Below, one piece after another: positions 22,746 to 34,959 of a stretch of 64,000 bases of DNA. The position numbers and the translations under genes were made by a program. The first letter of the stretch is position 1; each line of letters starts with the position of its first letter. The stretch covers positions 14,894,001 to 14,958,000 of the forward strand of contig NW_024466218.1 in NCBI RefSeq assembly GCF_017591425.1. The letters are read 5' to 3'. The DNA is from Ochotona curzoniae (taxonomy: Eukaryota > Chordata > Mammalia > Lagomorpha > Ochotonidae). Under the pieces are notes generated by a model. It was given only the letters and a program-made list of their open reading frames with translations, made no database searches and was not told where the DNA came from.

Positions 22746-25700
22746 TTTTTGAAAGAAGCACTCTTAGAAGGGCTAACATTTTTGTAGTGGGTTCTAAAAT
22801 GCATTTACAGGCTTTTTTTTTTTTCTGTAGGTGAACTATGAACTCACAGAGGCCTGCTTTACATTGGTAATGTTTGACCTGTGCTTTTCCATGAGTTGGT
22901 TAGAACTCATGAGGATTAGCACCCCTTGTATGCTCTGCTTCTAATTTGGAAAACTAGCTTTGGAAGTATTCATCGGCGTTTCTCTTTCGCTGTTGTCAGT
23001 ATACCAAGGAAACCAAAGTCAGAAAAAGTGTGAAAGGAATGTGTATTACTGTCTCCAAAGTTAACTGCTAGTTTATGCCCATCTGATTTATTACCGGTTT
23101 TCAGTAAATTCTTACAATTTAACAATTTGCAATCAGTTAATAACATGCTTTATTGAATCACTGAAGCAAGGGGCTGAATTAAATTATGACATAAAATTTA
23201 AGAATAAACAAATTTCAAACTATGGTTAAATGTTTAATCAAGAGGTTTCAGCGATGATATAAATGTCAAATAGGAACTTATCCACCTAAACCTTGAACAC
23301 ATCAGGGTGTCTTATTATTTTTAATACTTTTCAAAAACATGTACTTTTAAATTAACTTCAATTACCTAACTTTATGGTTCGTAAACTGTTACGGTTGTCA
23401 CACGATCTACATACTTCTTTTTATGTTCAGCTAATAAAAAGTAAATGAGAAAACCGGAGATATTTGTATTTCTGTTGCCATATATTTGATTTTTAAAATT
23501 CTTTTTTCCCTTTTAGCTCTTCTCACAAATCCTTTCCTTGATGTAACACAAACAAGATGAATGTTCTCGTGGGACAGTGTGTGAGTTTGGCATTACTGAT
23601 TTATTCCATTAAAAAACAGCTCTGCCTTCTTCTTAGATTCTTCCATTAATCAGATAATACAGATGATAATTATTTTCTGAAGGCTTCTATGTCCTTTAAG
23701 TTTCCATTTCTACAACAATTTCTGAGGGTAGATAAGAGAAAGATCATTTTCTTTACGATTTATGGAAGCAGAAATGTCCATGGAGTTGCTTAGGTGCCTC
23801 AATGTGCCCTGCATGCACCCCTACACAGTTTGTCCCTTCATATAAGATACTGGTTTTGGCTATATTTCATTTAAAAACAATTCCAGTTACCAGAAAGCAT
23901 ATGACTTCAACAAATATGAATGGATTCTCAGAATTCTATGGCACAATATTAGAATTTCAGAACTCCCTCAACTACTACAGTAGATCAATGATCAGGTGTC
24001 AGTTACAGGTTCTCAGGAATGTCTTGTTGGAAGTTCCATTAAACACGCAGTTCATGGAATGGATTTATGATACTGAATGAAAAGATTTCAAAGGTATGAC
24101 CATAATAAAATAACTTATTTGGCTTAAATTTTGCATACAGGAAGCACAAACAATGAATTGTTGTATTGCATGCTGTAATAAAAATCTACTGAAATTCATA
24201 AGATAATGTAGCACCTTATATCAGGCAGTAGAAATACAAACCTATTCCACACGTGATGAACCAATAATTGTCCTAAAATCAGAAGGCTAGCGTAGACTAG
24301 ACATATATGGGGAAAATTATATAATAAAATATTTGAACCGGTCATTCTCAATTTGCCTTTGATTTCTGATCTCATTTTTCAAATGATGAGTTATCTCTGC
24401 CACAAGTTTTGGGGAGCAAACACTTGTTCCTGTCAGGCCAAAACAGTGTTCTCTGCTCCTTTGCTGGGAAATCAATCCTATAGATTGAAAAGAAATAATT
24501 GTGTAATCATTCATGCATTAACAAGTGACCTGGCTAGTGACTGACTAGTGCAAAAGTAAAACAAAATGCGTTTTGGTTCTCCTTTCTGTCCTTTCAAACC
24601 AAGTGGTTGGAGTGCTATTTGCTTGAAGAAACATCTTATCCTGCTTTAATTGTGAGACTTCTAAATGTATTAGCAGGACATTGCAAACAAAATGATCCAC
24701 AGTACATTGAGATGATTAGAAAAACTTTGTACTTACCTCAGTTGAAAACTACTTCCTCTGAATTGCTATGTAAGAACAGACATCTGTGTAGCAGGGAATA
24801 CTTCTGCTGAATTTTAGAACATACTGAATATCATCAATATGATTTACATTTTCAAATACAAAGTAAAACTGTTTAAGAAGACATAATGTACGTATCAGTC
24901 TAATGTCTGTAGATGACGTAGTTGTTGCAATTGATCGATTCCAAACTAAAACATAATAAGCTTAAAAAAATACCTGATTTTTTCTGAGCCACCCTGTTTC
25001 AAGTGATAACGCATCCTGAATGTCTCCCGCCTCGCTGGTGTAACCTGGCTGATGCATTTGAACCATTGTATGCGAGTATCTCAAAGGAAGACTTTGATTA
25101 CATTCCTCTCTGAGCATTCTCTTTTCTTACACTTCTACACGGTCCAAGTGTTTCATTTTCAGTATCACACAAATGCTAAACCCTCATGGAAACTGTGAAT
25201 GAGGAGAGGATTCATTGGCATGTGCCTATAGCCCTCCCCAAATGAACTGTCAGCACAGTCTTAATCTCTGGCTATCCTAATTGCTCCAACCTGACTTGCC
25301 AAGGCTTTCACTACCTCAAAAGTTTGATCAGACTTTATATTTACTCAAAGGTGTCAGCAAAAATGTGCGTGAGGGCATGTTACTTAGTTAAATGTGTGAA
25401 CAGCCTTATCTGAGAACTTCACAGAAACAAGCCACCTAATGCCAAACATGCGATGGTGAGTGCATCATTTAAATCCTCACTTGACCTAGGGGAAGAGCTA
25501 AACGTATGAGGCATATACACAATTACCAACATAGTTCAGTAATAATCAATTATGAAGGAATTCTCTTGATTTGCTGTCTAATGTCTAGGTGTCTAGATGC
25601 CTTAAATATCTAGGTCTGGCACAAACATGCTTAAACAGAATCTGTTCGAATAAAACCATATTTGGATCACCATATTCAAAGCCAATTGCTCCAGAATGCT

Positions 25701-25764
25701 ACTTTGAAATGGTGCAATTTCCTATTACTGGTTCTGTACTTTAAATACAGATCTCAGCCTATTA
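22746..25764. other. Repeat-poor unique sequence
   Basis: About 3 kb with no interspersed repeat that I recognise and no coding frame above 92 codons. A T tract lies near 22811-22823. Such a gap in a SINE-dense window could hold conserved non-coding DNA. Confidence 0.4.
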
Positions 25765-25779
25765 AAAATGAACAGAAAA
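25765..25779 (+). repeat. Target-site duplication, left (CSINE)
   Basis: AAAATGAACAGAAAA abuts the SINE start and recurs with one mismatch at 26093-26107. Confidence 0.75.
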
Positions 25780-26098
25780 GGCCCAGCATGATAGCTTCGT
25801 GGCTAAAGTCCTCGCTTTGCATTCACTGGAATTCCATTTAGATGCTAGTTCATGTCCCAGAAGCCTGTGTCCTATCCAGCTCCTGGCTTGTGGTCTGGGA
25901 AAGTAGTTGAGAACAACCCAAGGCTTTGGGATCCTGCACCCTTGTGAGAGACCCGGAAGACGCTCCTGGCTCCTAGCTTCATATTGGCTCAGCTCTGGCC
26001 ATTGCGGCCACTTGGGGAGCAAACCAGTGGATGGAAGATATGTCTCTCCTCTCTGTGTATCTGACTTTCCAATAAATATAAATAAATTTTAAAAAATT
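25780..26098 (+). repeat. CSINE, full length
   Basis: The head GGCCCAGCATGATAGCTTCG is followed by CCTATCCAGCTCCTGGCTTG, CCTGCACCCTTGTGAGAGACC, CACTTGGGGAGCAAACC and the CCAATAAATATAAATAAATT tail. It is flanked by the duplication above. Confidence 0.93.
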
Positions 26099-26107
26099 AA
26101 CAGAAAA

Positions 26108-27279
26108 TCAGAATGTATATCTGTACTGCTGTTGCTGCTGGAAAAACTTCCTAGACAGACATTGTCTTATTGGGCACCTTTTGAAGTTCTGACAGTCTTA
26201 AAACACCTACAAGATAAGAGGGGAAGTGAGAAGCAGCACCCTGCTTTGGTGTCTCTGGAAAATACACCTGCTGTAGTTTAACTTGCCTGTTTTGGCTTCC
26301 AGTATAGTATAGAATGTTAGTTCTAATATGAAATACACAGTTATAGAGAACATATACATATATTTATATAGAGAATATATGCATATAGAGATTTTTTTTC
26401 AGGAAATCTTGCCCATTCAATGCAGAATGTACTCTATATGTATTACCTTGGTAGTACAAACATTATCCCAATTGTGTCCTTGTTGAATAGAAAATCTAAA
26501 GGGTAGATTTAGCAGTGGAAAGTCGACTGGATTGTAAGTGAACTTTGTAACAGTTTATGTAAAACTGGACTGAACTGAGCACCAGTATTGAAGGGAAATA
26601 CAAAACTAAGTATTGGAAAGTAATTAGCAAGCTCATCACTGACAACCCTTTGATGGCTGTGAATTGCTTGCGGTAAGATAAGAGTATATTGTTTAAAAAC
26701 CAGTTAAATCCCATACACACATTCATAGAAGTTTTTCACATTCATATGTAAATAAAGGCTCTGATTCTTTGAACACAGTAATAGGAATCAACAAAGAAGC
26801 ACTGAATTTAGCCTTGGTGTCCATGAATGTGTAGAGCGCCATGGGAGGTACATGTGGCACAGACGTATGGATTTAATAGCATCACTACAACTGTGCCTTA
26901 ACTTTGTAATTCAGCCAAGGCCCATAGACAGAGAGCATTCATACAAAACCTGAAGATCTGATGAGATTTTCAGTCATCTATAAGGACACCAGAAACAAAG
27001 AAAAGGAACAAAGGAAACCATGGATCTGCTTACTTTCTCTAACAGCACAGTTATTTATGAGTTAGTGGAATTCATAATATCTCTTCTGTTCAAAACTAAA
27101 AACAGCATTAAAAGAAGAAAGCAAAAACAGGAATAGATGCTTTGTGTGTGGAGGATTGCTGCGTTAAACTTGCAAGCTCTATCCTTTTTTCTCGTTGATT
27201 AACAAATAAAATCTAAACTTCTGATCCTTGTTGGCACTTTTCTAAATAATCCAGAATTAACTCATTATTCTGGTTTTAT
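26108..27279. other. Unique sequence
   Basis: No gene or repeat family is recognised. There is an ATATAC-rich patch at 26343-26390. Confidence 0.4.
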
Positions 27280-27310
27280 TAAAGCACTTTTTAAAAAGAT
27301 TTATTTTATT
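27280..27310 (-). repeat. CSINE tail half plus left target-site duplication
   Basis: TAAAGCACTTTT (27280-27291) recurs exactly at 28283-28294 and brackets the whole composite. The next bases, AAAAAGATTTATTTTATT (27293-27310), are the complement of a C-repeat tail whose body continues at 27960. Confidence 0.75.
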
Positions 27311-27959
27311 CCAGCGTACGTGGTAGGTGCCAGGTTTGTGGGACTTGGGGTTGAGGGTTCTGACAGGGCCTGGGTAGCCTGGTTTGAGTTCTTGGCCCAC
27401 TTGCAAGACCTGGTCCTCTTTGATGGAAAAAATGGAGTAATGGAGAGCTGGCCCAGATCCACATAGAGTATATGGCAGCCCATTGAGCCCTTCAGGGGAC
27501 ATCTGTGCCATCCCAGAGGAAGGAGGACAGAACAAATCGGACAACTACCCCAGCCAAATGATGACAGCAAATATATGGGCAAATGAAGACTCTGAGGTTG
27601 ACTATGTCAGCCAATGGACATTGAAAGGGTTCTTTCATCCTTGGATCAGTGAGATGACAACATTTCATAACTATTTAAACCACCTGGCAGAACGCTTGGA
27701 GTGTGCCCCACCTTGAGACCCTAGGTTGATTATCAGGTAGCCATTTCCCATCCCTGGGTACTGGGGTGGTTGGGAGGCTGGGTTTGGCTTCCCCCCTTAA
27801 TCCCCACTCCTCTGAACAGGAAGAAGAAATAGAAAATTTGGAAACAATGATCACACTCAATTTTCCCTAACCCTTGACCCAACCTACTCTGGTCAATTAT
27901 GTTAGCATAATTTTAAATAAGAAAAAAATTAAAAAGAGATATTCACAAAGAAAACAAGC
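27311..27959 (+). repeat. GC-rich retroposed module, copy 2
   Basis: This 649-base insert interrupts the tail of a CSINE. It is flanked by AAAAAGATTTATTTTATT (27293-27310) and an 18-base copy with one change (27960-27977), so it has its own target-site duplication. Its 5' part (27311-27430) has GGTAGGTGCCAGG and GGCCTGGGTAGCCTGG, which look like reverse-complement monomers of the 19490-20385 array. Positions 27430-27920 match 18700-19200 in opposite orientation. It ends in an A-rich stretch. It may be a truncated L1 5' region or a non-autonomous element. Two overlapping minus-strand frames of 93-95 codons inside it show no known motifs. Confidence 0.65.
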
Positions 27960-28282
27960 AAAAATATTTATTTTATTTTTATTTTAGAGACAACTTTTAC
28001 AAAGGGAGGAGAGATAGAGAGAAAAATCCTCCATCTTCTGTGACTCACCAAATCGTCACAGCACCTGAGCTGCTCTGAAGCCTGGATCCAGGGCTTTTTT
28101 CCAGAGACCTGGATGCAGAGCACCAAGAACTCAGGTCACGCTCTACTACTTTCCCAAGAAGTAACAAGAGAGTTGAATCAGAAAAGGAACTGTTGGGACA
28201 CAAAACAAGCGGTACTGATATTGGGAATTTGGCACAGCAGAAAGGATGCTTAATTTACCTAGCCACCACCTTGCATCCTCAA
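27960..28282 (-). repeat. CSINE body (split by module copy 2)
   Basis: It continues from the tail complement TTTATTTTTATTTTAGAGAC through CTCCATCTTCTGTGACTCACC and GAGTTGAATCAGAAAAGG to the head complement at CACCTTGCATCC. The right duplication TAAAGCACTTTT follows at 28283-28294. Confidence 0.8.
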
Positions 28283-28294
28283 TAAAGCACTTTT

Positions 28295-30309
28295 AAAATC
28301 AACTTATACTTTTGTCTATCTATATGTTATCATTCATTCTCTTCCTTTTTTCTTGCCATTTTTCAAGATTTGTGTTGTATCCTGCCAATTTGTGTTTTTA
28401 TCAGCTCCAAACATTGAGAACTTCCAATTCTAACCATCCACCATTTTACATGTAATTGGCACTTGATGTTTATTATTTACTGCATCTTTTGTTATTTTGA
28501 GAATTGTGCTATAACAATTATCATGCATTTTCTGAGACCCTGGGGTTGTCATATATATGCATAGTACACACAATTTGTACCTTAACTTAGATTATAATTA
28601 CTTGACAGTGCAATCAGTATGAAATGCCCTGATTTTGCTGTCCTGATCACTTCAAACTGAATGTCATGTTCATTCAGTTCTTGGCTGAGTTTGCACATGT
28701 TCACAAACGCTTGTATTTAGAAATGTGGAACACTGAAATGGCCTACAAGTAAGCTTGTTTTGGGTGTCAAAATATCTACCTTAATAGAAACAAAATGATC
28801 AATTCTAAATAATTTTTATGACTAGGAGTTCAGCAGATATTATTCTAAAGTGAGAAATAATCATAGAAACAAAGAAGCAAAGCCAGTTTTATTTTGTGTA
28901 ATTCATCCTGTCAAATGAACGTTTCTAAAAATCGTTTAGACTCTGGACATCAGCTCAGTGACTTCTACATCAAAAGTGGAAGGATTTTCAGTAGAGGAAG
29001 CTACCTGCCCACTGCTCTGCAACTTACTGGAAGCCAAAGCGTTAGTACCAACGTCAGCTCGTTGAGTTAAACTTGCAGGGCCCCATCCGTCACTATGCTA
29101 GACCCTTGTCTGTGCGGTAGTCTGTCAGGAACTGACTTTCTTTCAACTGATTTAAACAGTGATTATAGAGTGATGCTGCTTTTTATTCATAAAGCCTGAG
29201 GTCTAACTTCTCATTTTTAAATTGTGCATTCTGTGAAATTAGCATTCTAACAATCCTTCCCTTGCTGACTCATTGCTAACATCATGTAGATTTTTCTACT
29301 GCCTGATGTGGCTTTACATCTTCAATGTTTTATCTCTGTTTTGAATTTGATTGTGATTTTACTTGAGTCCAAATTACTTGCATATCCACAATGTCTATTT
29401 GGGTTTTTTTGCTTGTTTGTTTTCAAAACACCTAGCTACGTGTTTGGCATAAAATTGCCCTGTAAATATTTTCTTTAATTGGTTTTATTTTGCATGGCTA
29501 ATTATTCTAATACTACAAATATCCCTACCTTGTTACTGAAATAAGAGCATTTTCTTGCGTCAGATGCTTTAGTTCACTGAAGTGTTCTTTAATTTGGGCC
29601 AAAGACAGAATGGTCATATTTCCCATGGATGAGAACTCCAGTTATTGAAAAGCATTTCCTGGTGATTCCATGATTGTCCGTAAAGAGTGCGTAGTGGAGA
29701 TGTGACCCATCATGAACTGGGCACTGCAATACTAATACTTTTAATAAGACTGAACGCACATGCTTAAATTGTCCTTTCATAGGAATGTTCACAGAGACAC
29801 AAGTCAATTGCACATGTGCTCAGTCCATACTTTCCATTTCACTGCTACTCCTCCCTCGGCTGACATCCTTATCTCTTGAGGCATTTTCCTAACATCAACT
29901 GCATGGAAAAGAAAACTCCCTACCTGTGTCAGCAATGGTTCAAGCTAATAAGCTAAGGCGTTCATAAACGATAGTGATGAGGGAAGTGCTTCCAGTGGGC
30001 AGACATTTTAGCATTTCAATCCATGGGAAACTCTTTTCACAAAGGAGACATAACTGAAGCCCTGCCATACAGCAGTGTCTACGAAGACAAATGGAGTGGT
30101 CCGATAACCAGAGGCCAAAAGGAAGTAAGGTGGAAGATGATACAAAAAGGGCATCTTGTGAAAGAGGCATGTGGATTAATTTATGGGAAAGAATTAATTG
30201 TATGACAATCTTTTGCTCTCTCTCTGGAGTCCACTGGAAAGCACCAAATATGCAGGAAGCTTTTGGCCACCAGAAAGACATAATGATTTTCTTTTCCTTT
30301 CTTTTTTAT
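28295..30309. other. Repeat-poor unique sequence
   Basis: About 2 kb with no recognised repeat. Open frames do not exceed 113 codons and resemble no family I know. Confidence 0.4.
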
Positions 30310-30605
30310 GATGTACCTGAAAGTCACTTTTGTAAAGAGAGACAGGGAGAGAAACAAAAAAAAAATGATCTTTCATCTTCCTCGTCATTCTACAAATGGC
30401 CTCACTAACTGGAACTGGGCCAGAACAAAGAGGAGAAACAGGGCATTTTTCTCGGTTCTGCCACGTTGGTGGCAGGAGCTCTCGCACCTGGACAGTCTGC
30501 TGCTCTCCCCAGCACATCAGCAGGAACTGTGAGAAATGGAGCAGTCAGGACTCAAACCTATCCCTGCGTGGGATGCCTCCTGCTGCACTGCATTGCCAGC
30601 CTACC
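30310..30605 (-). repeat. CSINE, old
   Basis: The tail complement is degraded. An AAAGAGAGACAGGGAGAG purine run, TCTCGCACCTGGACAG, AACTGTGAGAAATGGAGCAG, CAGGACTCAAACC and GCGTGGGATGCC follow in minus-strand order. Confidence 0.75.
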
Positions 30606-30639
30606 TGGTACTTTTCCACTGGCTGGGTTTTGGCACTTT

Positions 30640-30950
30640 CTTTTTTTTTTTTCTCAGTTTGGAATGTTTGCATAGTATATCTTCAGGTGGACTGGGAGTG
30701 GTTTCAGGAATATCCACGGCAAGCCCATATGAGGACTCCATATCATCATGATCATTAAACTCCATTTGCTGGTGAATGTTATGTTGCTGGCAACAGAGAT
30801 GTGGTGAGGCCCAGAAACGCAATTTTATCTTGAGATCATAATGCTGTTTGACAGTTTGATCGTAGAAGTTCCCCCGCACTTTTTCAGGGAACAGCAATTT
30901 GTTCCTGCTACAACTTTTCTCTGTTAAGGAATGATTCAATGTTTTCTCTT
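30640..30950 (-). pseudogene. Possible retroposed transcript with poly(A), source unknown
   Basis: A T13 tract (30640-30652) is the complement of a poly(A) end. To its right the minus strand is open for 112 codons (30601-30939), running into the A tract as a lysine run. The frame contains NFYDQTVKQHYDLKIKLRF, which I cannot assign. There is no clear AATAAA and no convincing target-site duplication, so this is weak. Confidence 0.22.
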
Positions 30951-31677
30951 GGCAGTGCCTATGCTGTCTCCATTATTTTATAGATTTTACAGAACAGATT
31001 TACTAATAGTGGGCCAGGCACAAAATAGCCTCTACATGAGGGATCCATTTTATATAGACTGTGTGGTGAGTTCAACTTACAGGACCATTGTGAGGACTGG
31101 AGATAACTAAATGCATCACTAAAGCTTTTGTAATAATTCAGTAACATTTTAAGTCCTGGCAAATGTATGGCATAAATTATAATTTATTCTTCACAGCATT
31201 TGGTGATTTGTGGATTTGTTTTTCAAGTATGAATTACAAGAAGTATTTTCTCTGATCTGCAAAAACTAATAAAAGAACATAAAAAAGGTTAAACTCTAAA
31301 GAGGAGATAAGCATACTGGGAAGTAATAAATATTTGGGTATTTTGGCATATATGCCATAATAATATTAAATATTTGAATGTATACAGCATGAATCTCTAT
31401 ACCCTTGTAATGGTAAGATTTCTATTTTATTTTCCAATTATGCTTTTATCTTATGCCACTTTATTTTCTTCACTTCCCTTTGCTTGTCATGTCATGATAC
31501 ATTTATATAACAGGAAGTTGAGATGGTCATGGTGAAATGAATGATTGAGGTTATAATAACTTGGGAACAAACAGTAAGATGGGATATGAAAAGGGAGTAG
31601 AGGCTGGAGAGAGGGGAAAGTATCCTTATGTTTCTAAATCTATTCCATGAAAAGTAAGAAATCTTTATTTTATATCG
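30951..31677. other. Unique sequence
   Basis: No gene or repeat family is recognised. Confidence 0.4.
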
Positions 31678-31737
31678 AAAGAGAGAGGAGGAGAGGGAGA
31701 GAGAGAAAGAGTAAGAGTCAGAGAGAGAGAGAGAGAT
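31678..31737. repeat. (GA)n microsatellite
   Basis: An impure GAGAGAGAGGAGGAGAG run followed by a purer GA run. Confidence 0.93.
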
Positions 31738-31764
31738 TTAAAAAGCATCAAGCTACTGTGTTAG

Positions 31765-32080
31765 AAACTGTTTGCTTAGCAATGTGGGGCAGCAGGTGAA
31801 ACTGCCACCTGTGATGCCAGCTTCCTTATGCCAGTTCCAGTTTCAGCTGCCCTACTTACAATGCAAATCTGTGCTAATAACCTAAGAAAGCTACACACAC
31901 ACACAAAGCAAAGCAACACAAGATGGTTCAAGTGCTTGGTCCTTGCCTCCCATCCAGAAGACACGGATGAAGCTCTTGACTAAGGTTTGGTCAAACCCCG
32001 ACCAAAACGATCTTTTAGGGAGTGATACGCCGGATGGAAGATTTTTCTCTTCTCAATCTCTCCTTCTCTCCCCTTTGAGT
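31765..32080 (+). repeat. CSINE, old
   Basis: AATGTGGGGCAGCAGGTGAAAC, CACCTGTGATGCCAGC, CAGTTTCAGCTGCC, TGGTTCAAGTGCTTGGTCC and TTAGGGAGTGATACGCC follow the order of an older C repeat. A small CA run is embedded. Confidence 0.65.
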
Positions 32081-32109
32081 TTAAATTAATTCATTAGAGA
32101 TTGAGCACT

Positions 32110-32170
32110 ACACATAGCTAGCTTAACGTCATGTAGCCAGTAAATGTAGCCGGTGGGAATAATTTTAAGA
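32110..32170 (-). repeat. Possible MIR core remnant
   Basis: TAGCTTAACGTCATGTAGCC and AGTAAATGTAGCCGGTGGGA resemble the reverse complement of the MIR core. Too short to be sure. Confidence 0.3.
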
Positions 32171-34959
32171 TAAAAAAAACCTCATCTGTATTCTGTGACA
32201 TATCAACACTTCACAATTTTACACCATGAACTCAAGCTGCAAAGCCAGGCATTTAACTTATGAATATGCACTTATTTTGGAGAGCTTTTTAATAGTACAG
32301 GTTTTATGAATAAATACTATAGATAAAGAAAAAAACTATTGAGAAGACTAATAAGAAATCTGAAAATGGCATAATTCACTATAATCAGTTTCTTGTGTGA
32401 CAATTTTAGTATCAACATTAAGAGGTCAAAATGATATCTACTCAGAAGTTTCAGTTTGACAAGTAGGAGAATTGTGATAATTAGTGTATATAAAGAGCAG
32501 CCCATTAAGCTTAACTTGCTGGAAGGGTGTTACTATTTATTTCTGAGGCCAGATATTTAATAAACTCAATGATTTAATCACATGTTCAGAAGTTAGGGTT
32601 GATCTGTCTGGGTACAATGAAATTTAACAATAAAAGCTTATAAGTATTTGTAAATTTTGGAAGGAATTCTCTCAAATAGTTATTAAAAGTGAAGTTAGTC
32701 ACTATATTGCAATCCATAAAGAGGAACTAAGAACCGTGAAAGTGATTAAATGTGCTAGAAATATATATAAACAAAAAACCACTGGTGTCATTTAAAATAG
32801 GGAAACAATTACATGAAAATTCTGTGCTCACACACAACAGACGTTTTAAGCATATAATGACACCTGAATGTTGTAGCTATGTAGCCTCCATCAAAATGTA
32901 TATGGTGTACAGATGCTTTAGCTCACTGCCTACACTCTCTCATGCAGCATGACATTTAAAAACTAGACTATAAACATCTTAGACACACAATTATTTAATG
33001 TTTTTCAACCATATGTGGGCTCAGTGTTCATGCGTTGGTTTCTTTTTTTAATCCAATGATTAAAGAAATCACAATAAACACTTTGAACAACACCACTGGC
33101 CAGCTGGAACTGTGTTAACCATCAGGGGCTCCAGCGTTTTTCAGCACCGATCTCCTCACCTTATTACAGGGCAGCAGAATAAGATAATATGACACACTGG
33201 CCAAGGCAAAAGGGATGTGAAAAAATGCAATAAAAAGGTAGGTGAAAGAATGCAATAAATAAAATGTGTAAGCAAAAGTCAATATTAAATATAAGTTATC
33301 TAGGACTGGCCAGTTTTCTCACCATCCTGAATTCAAAGCTAAAGTAGTAAAAATGAAAATAAAACACTACAAAAATGCTTTTAGGCTTGAGTTGCTCCCA
33401 AATGACTGGATTAGCTTTCCAGGACCCTTCAGTTGTCTAACCTTTCTTTTATATTTCAGGAAACTGATCAATAGAGACTCCCTCCCTTTATAAAATAAGC
33501 TTCACAAGGTGAGGAAAAAGTCACTAAATTAATATTTATTTTACAACATAAAAGAACCAGTGCTACCTACAAACAGTATAATTAATTGGGATTAATTTCA
33601 TGTGCAAATTTTGTCATTGCAGGTGTTGATGGAGTAATACATCAAAGAGACTTCACCTCTGTAAAAATCAATGCTAACATAACCTTGATTACTGCTCTTG
33701 TGGATGTCACATATAACACTAATCAGTCATGGTTTGTGGCAAACATCTTAGAGAACAAATATAATTTGCCTTTTTTATTGGCATTTTTCAAGATGAGAGA
33801 TAATATGCATTCATGGGACAGGCAATTCTCTGAAAGAATGCGGTCTCCTAGGGGAGGCAGTAAGACAGTGCTGTTGCTGTGGGAATGGCTGAGAAGGAAA
33901 TTACATGAGTGTGAAAAAAAAATAATTCTTCACATTGATATAGAAACCACTGATTCTGTTTTGGGAATACAGACTTCCCAGGACACTTTTGTAAAAGCCA
34001 AAGTGCTTCATTTTTGTAAAGAACGCCCTTCTGGGGTACCCAGAGGAGAAAATAACCTAACTTTATAGTAACAGTCTTCATTTAATCCTTATCCTGACTT
34101 CTAAATAACACAGACTTTTCATTGTATCTGGTTTTTCAAACAATGGAGCAAACAGAGGGTATGAGTAACGGTTGATTTTGTTTCAACTTAACCTTTAATG
34201 ATCCAGTGTGTATATATCAGAAGTTATAAATGTAATGACTTTTTCATATTTACATTATGGAAAATTTCTCCCATGTAGGGAGTTGTTAGTTCCACTTTTG
34301 AGTCACTGTCAGCATTAACAGAATAAGAATGCTACAACTAATATGCTATATCATTAACCTACATATATTAAAATCCTATTAGTATAAAGTTAATAAGAAT
34401 CATACAGGAAATTTGATATCAAGAGTTGATATATGGAAAAGAGTATATGACTATAATTTCATTTTATAGAAAGACATGTTTACAGCCTAAAGCTTATATG
34501 TAAATATCAATATGATTTCACAGACCTTGAGTGTGTCTGACAATGCAGATTTCCAACAGCAGAGAGAATGTAAAGTCAAAGGGTAAAGATACAGATGAAA
34601 ACATATCAGAAAAAGGATACAGGAAAAACAAACAGAATTGAGGAGTCTTGTTGTTTTCAGATTATTATTCTTATGTGTACTTTTTAACATTTTATAGAGA
34701 GAAAGGCATGTTTCTAATTTTAGCCATTACGCTCCTGCTAAAAGAGCATCTTAAGGAAAAAAGGCCTTAGGGAAAGAAACTTTATTCAATGTCTTTAACA
34801 GACACATGGCCTTGTATACTTCTGTTCAGTCACCTATAATGAAGGCACAAAAACCTGTGTTATTTTTCATGATTAAGCCCTTTTCCAAAATACATAAAAT
34901 AACCACCAATATCTATAATCTCTGGTTCAGACAAGATTCTTTTTGAACTTGGTACTTTT
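32171..34959. other. Repeat-poor unique sequence with one 160-codon open frame
   Basis: About 2.8 kb without a recognised interspersed repeat. A plus-strand frame runs 33586-34068 (160 codons, MGLISCANF...). It has no motif, signal peptide, membrane segment or low-complexity domain that I recognise, and no neighbouring exon evidence. Chance is a reasonable explanation in a window this size, so I do not call a gene. Confidence 0.4.

Noticed and set aside
30396..30758. 120-codon plus-strand frame overlapping other frames
   Set aside because: It spans a minus-strand CSINE and a T tract that yields a phenylalanine run. No coherent domain.
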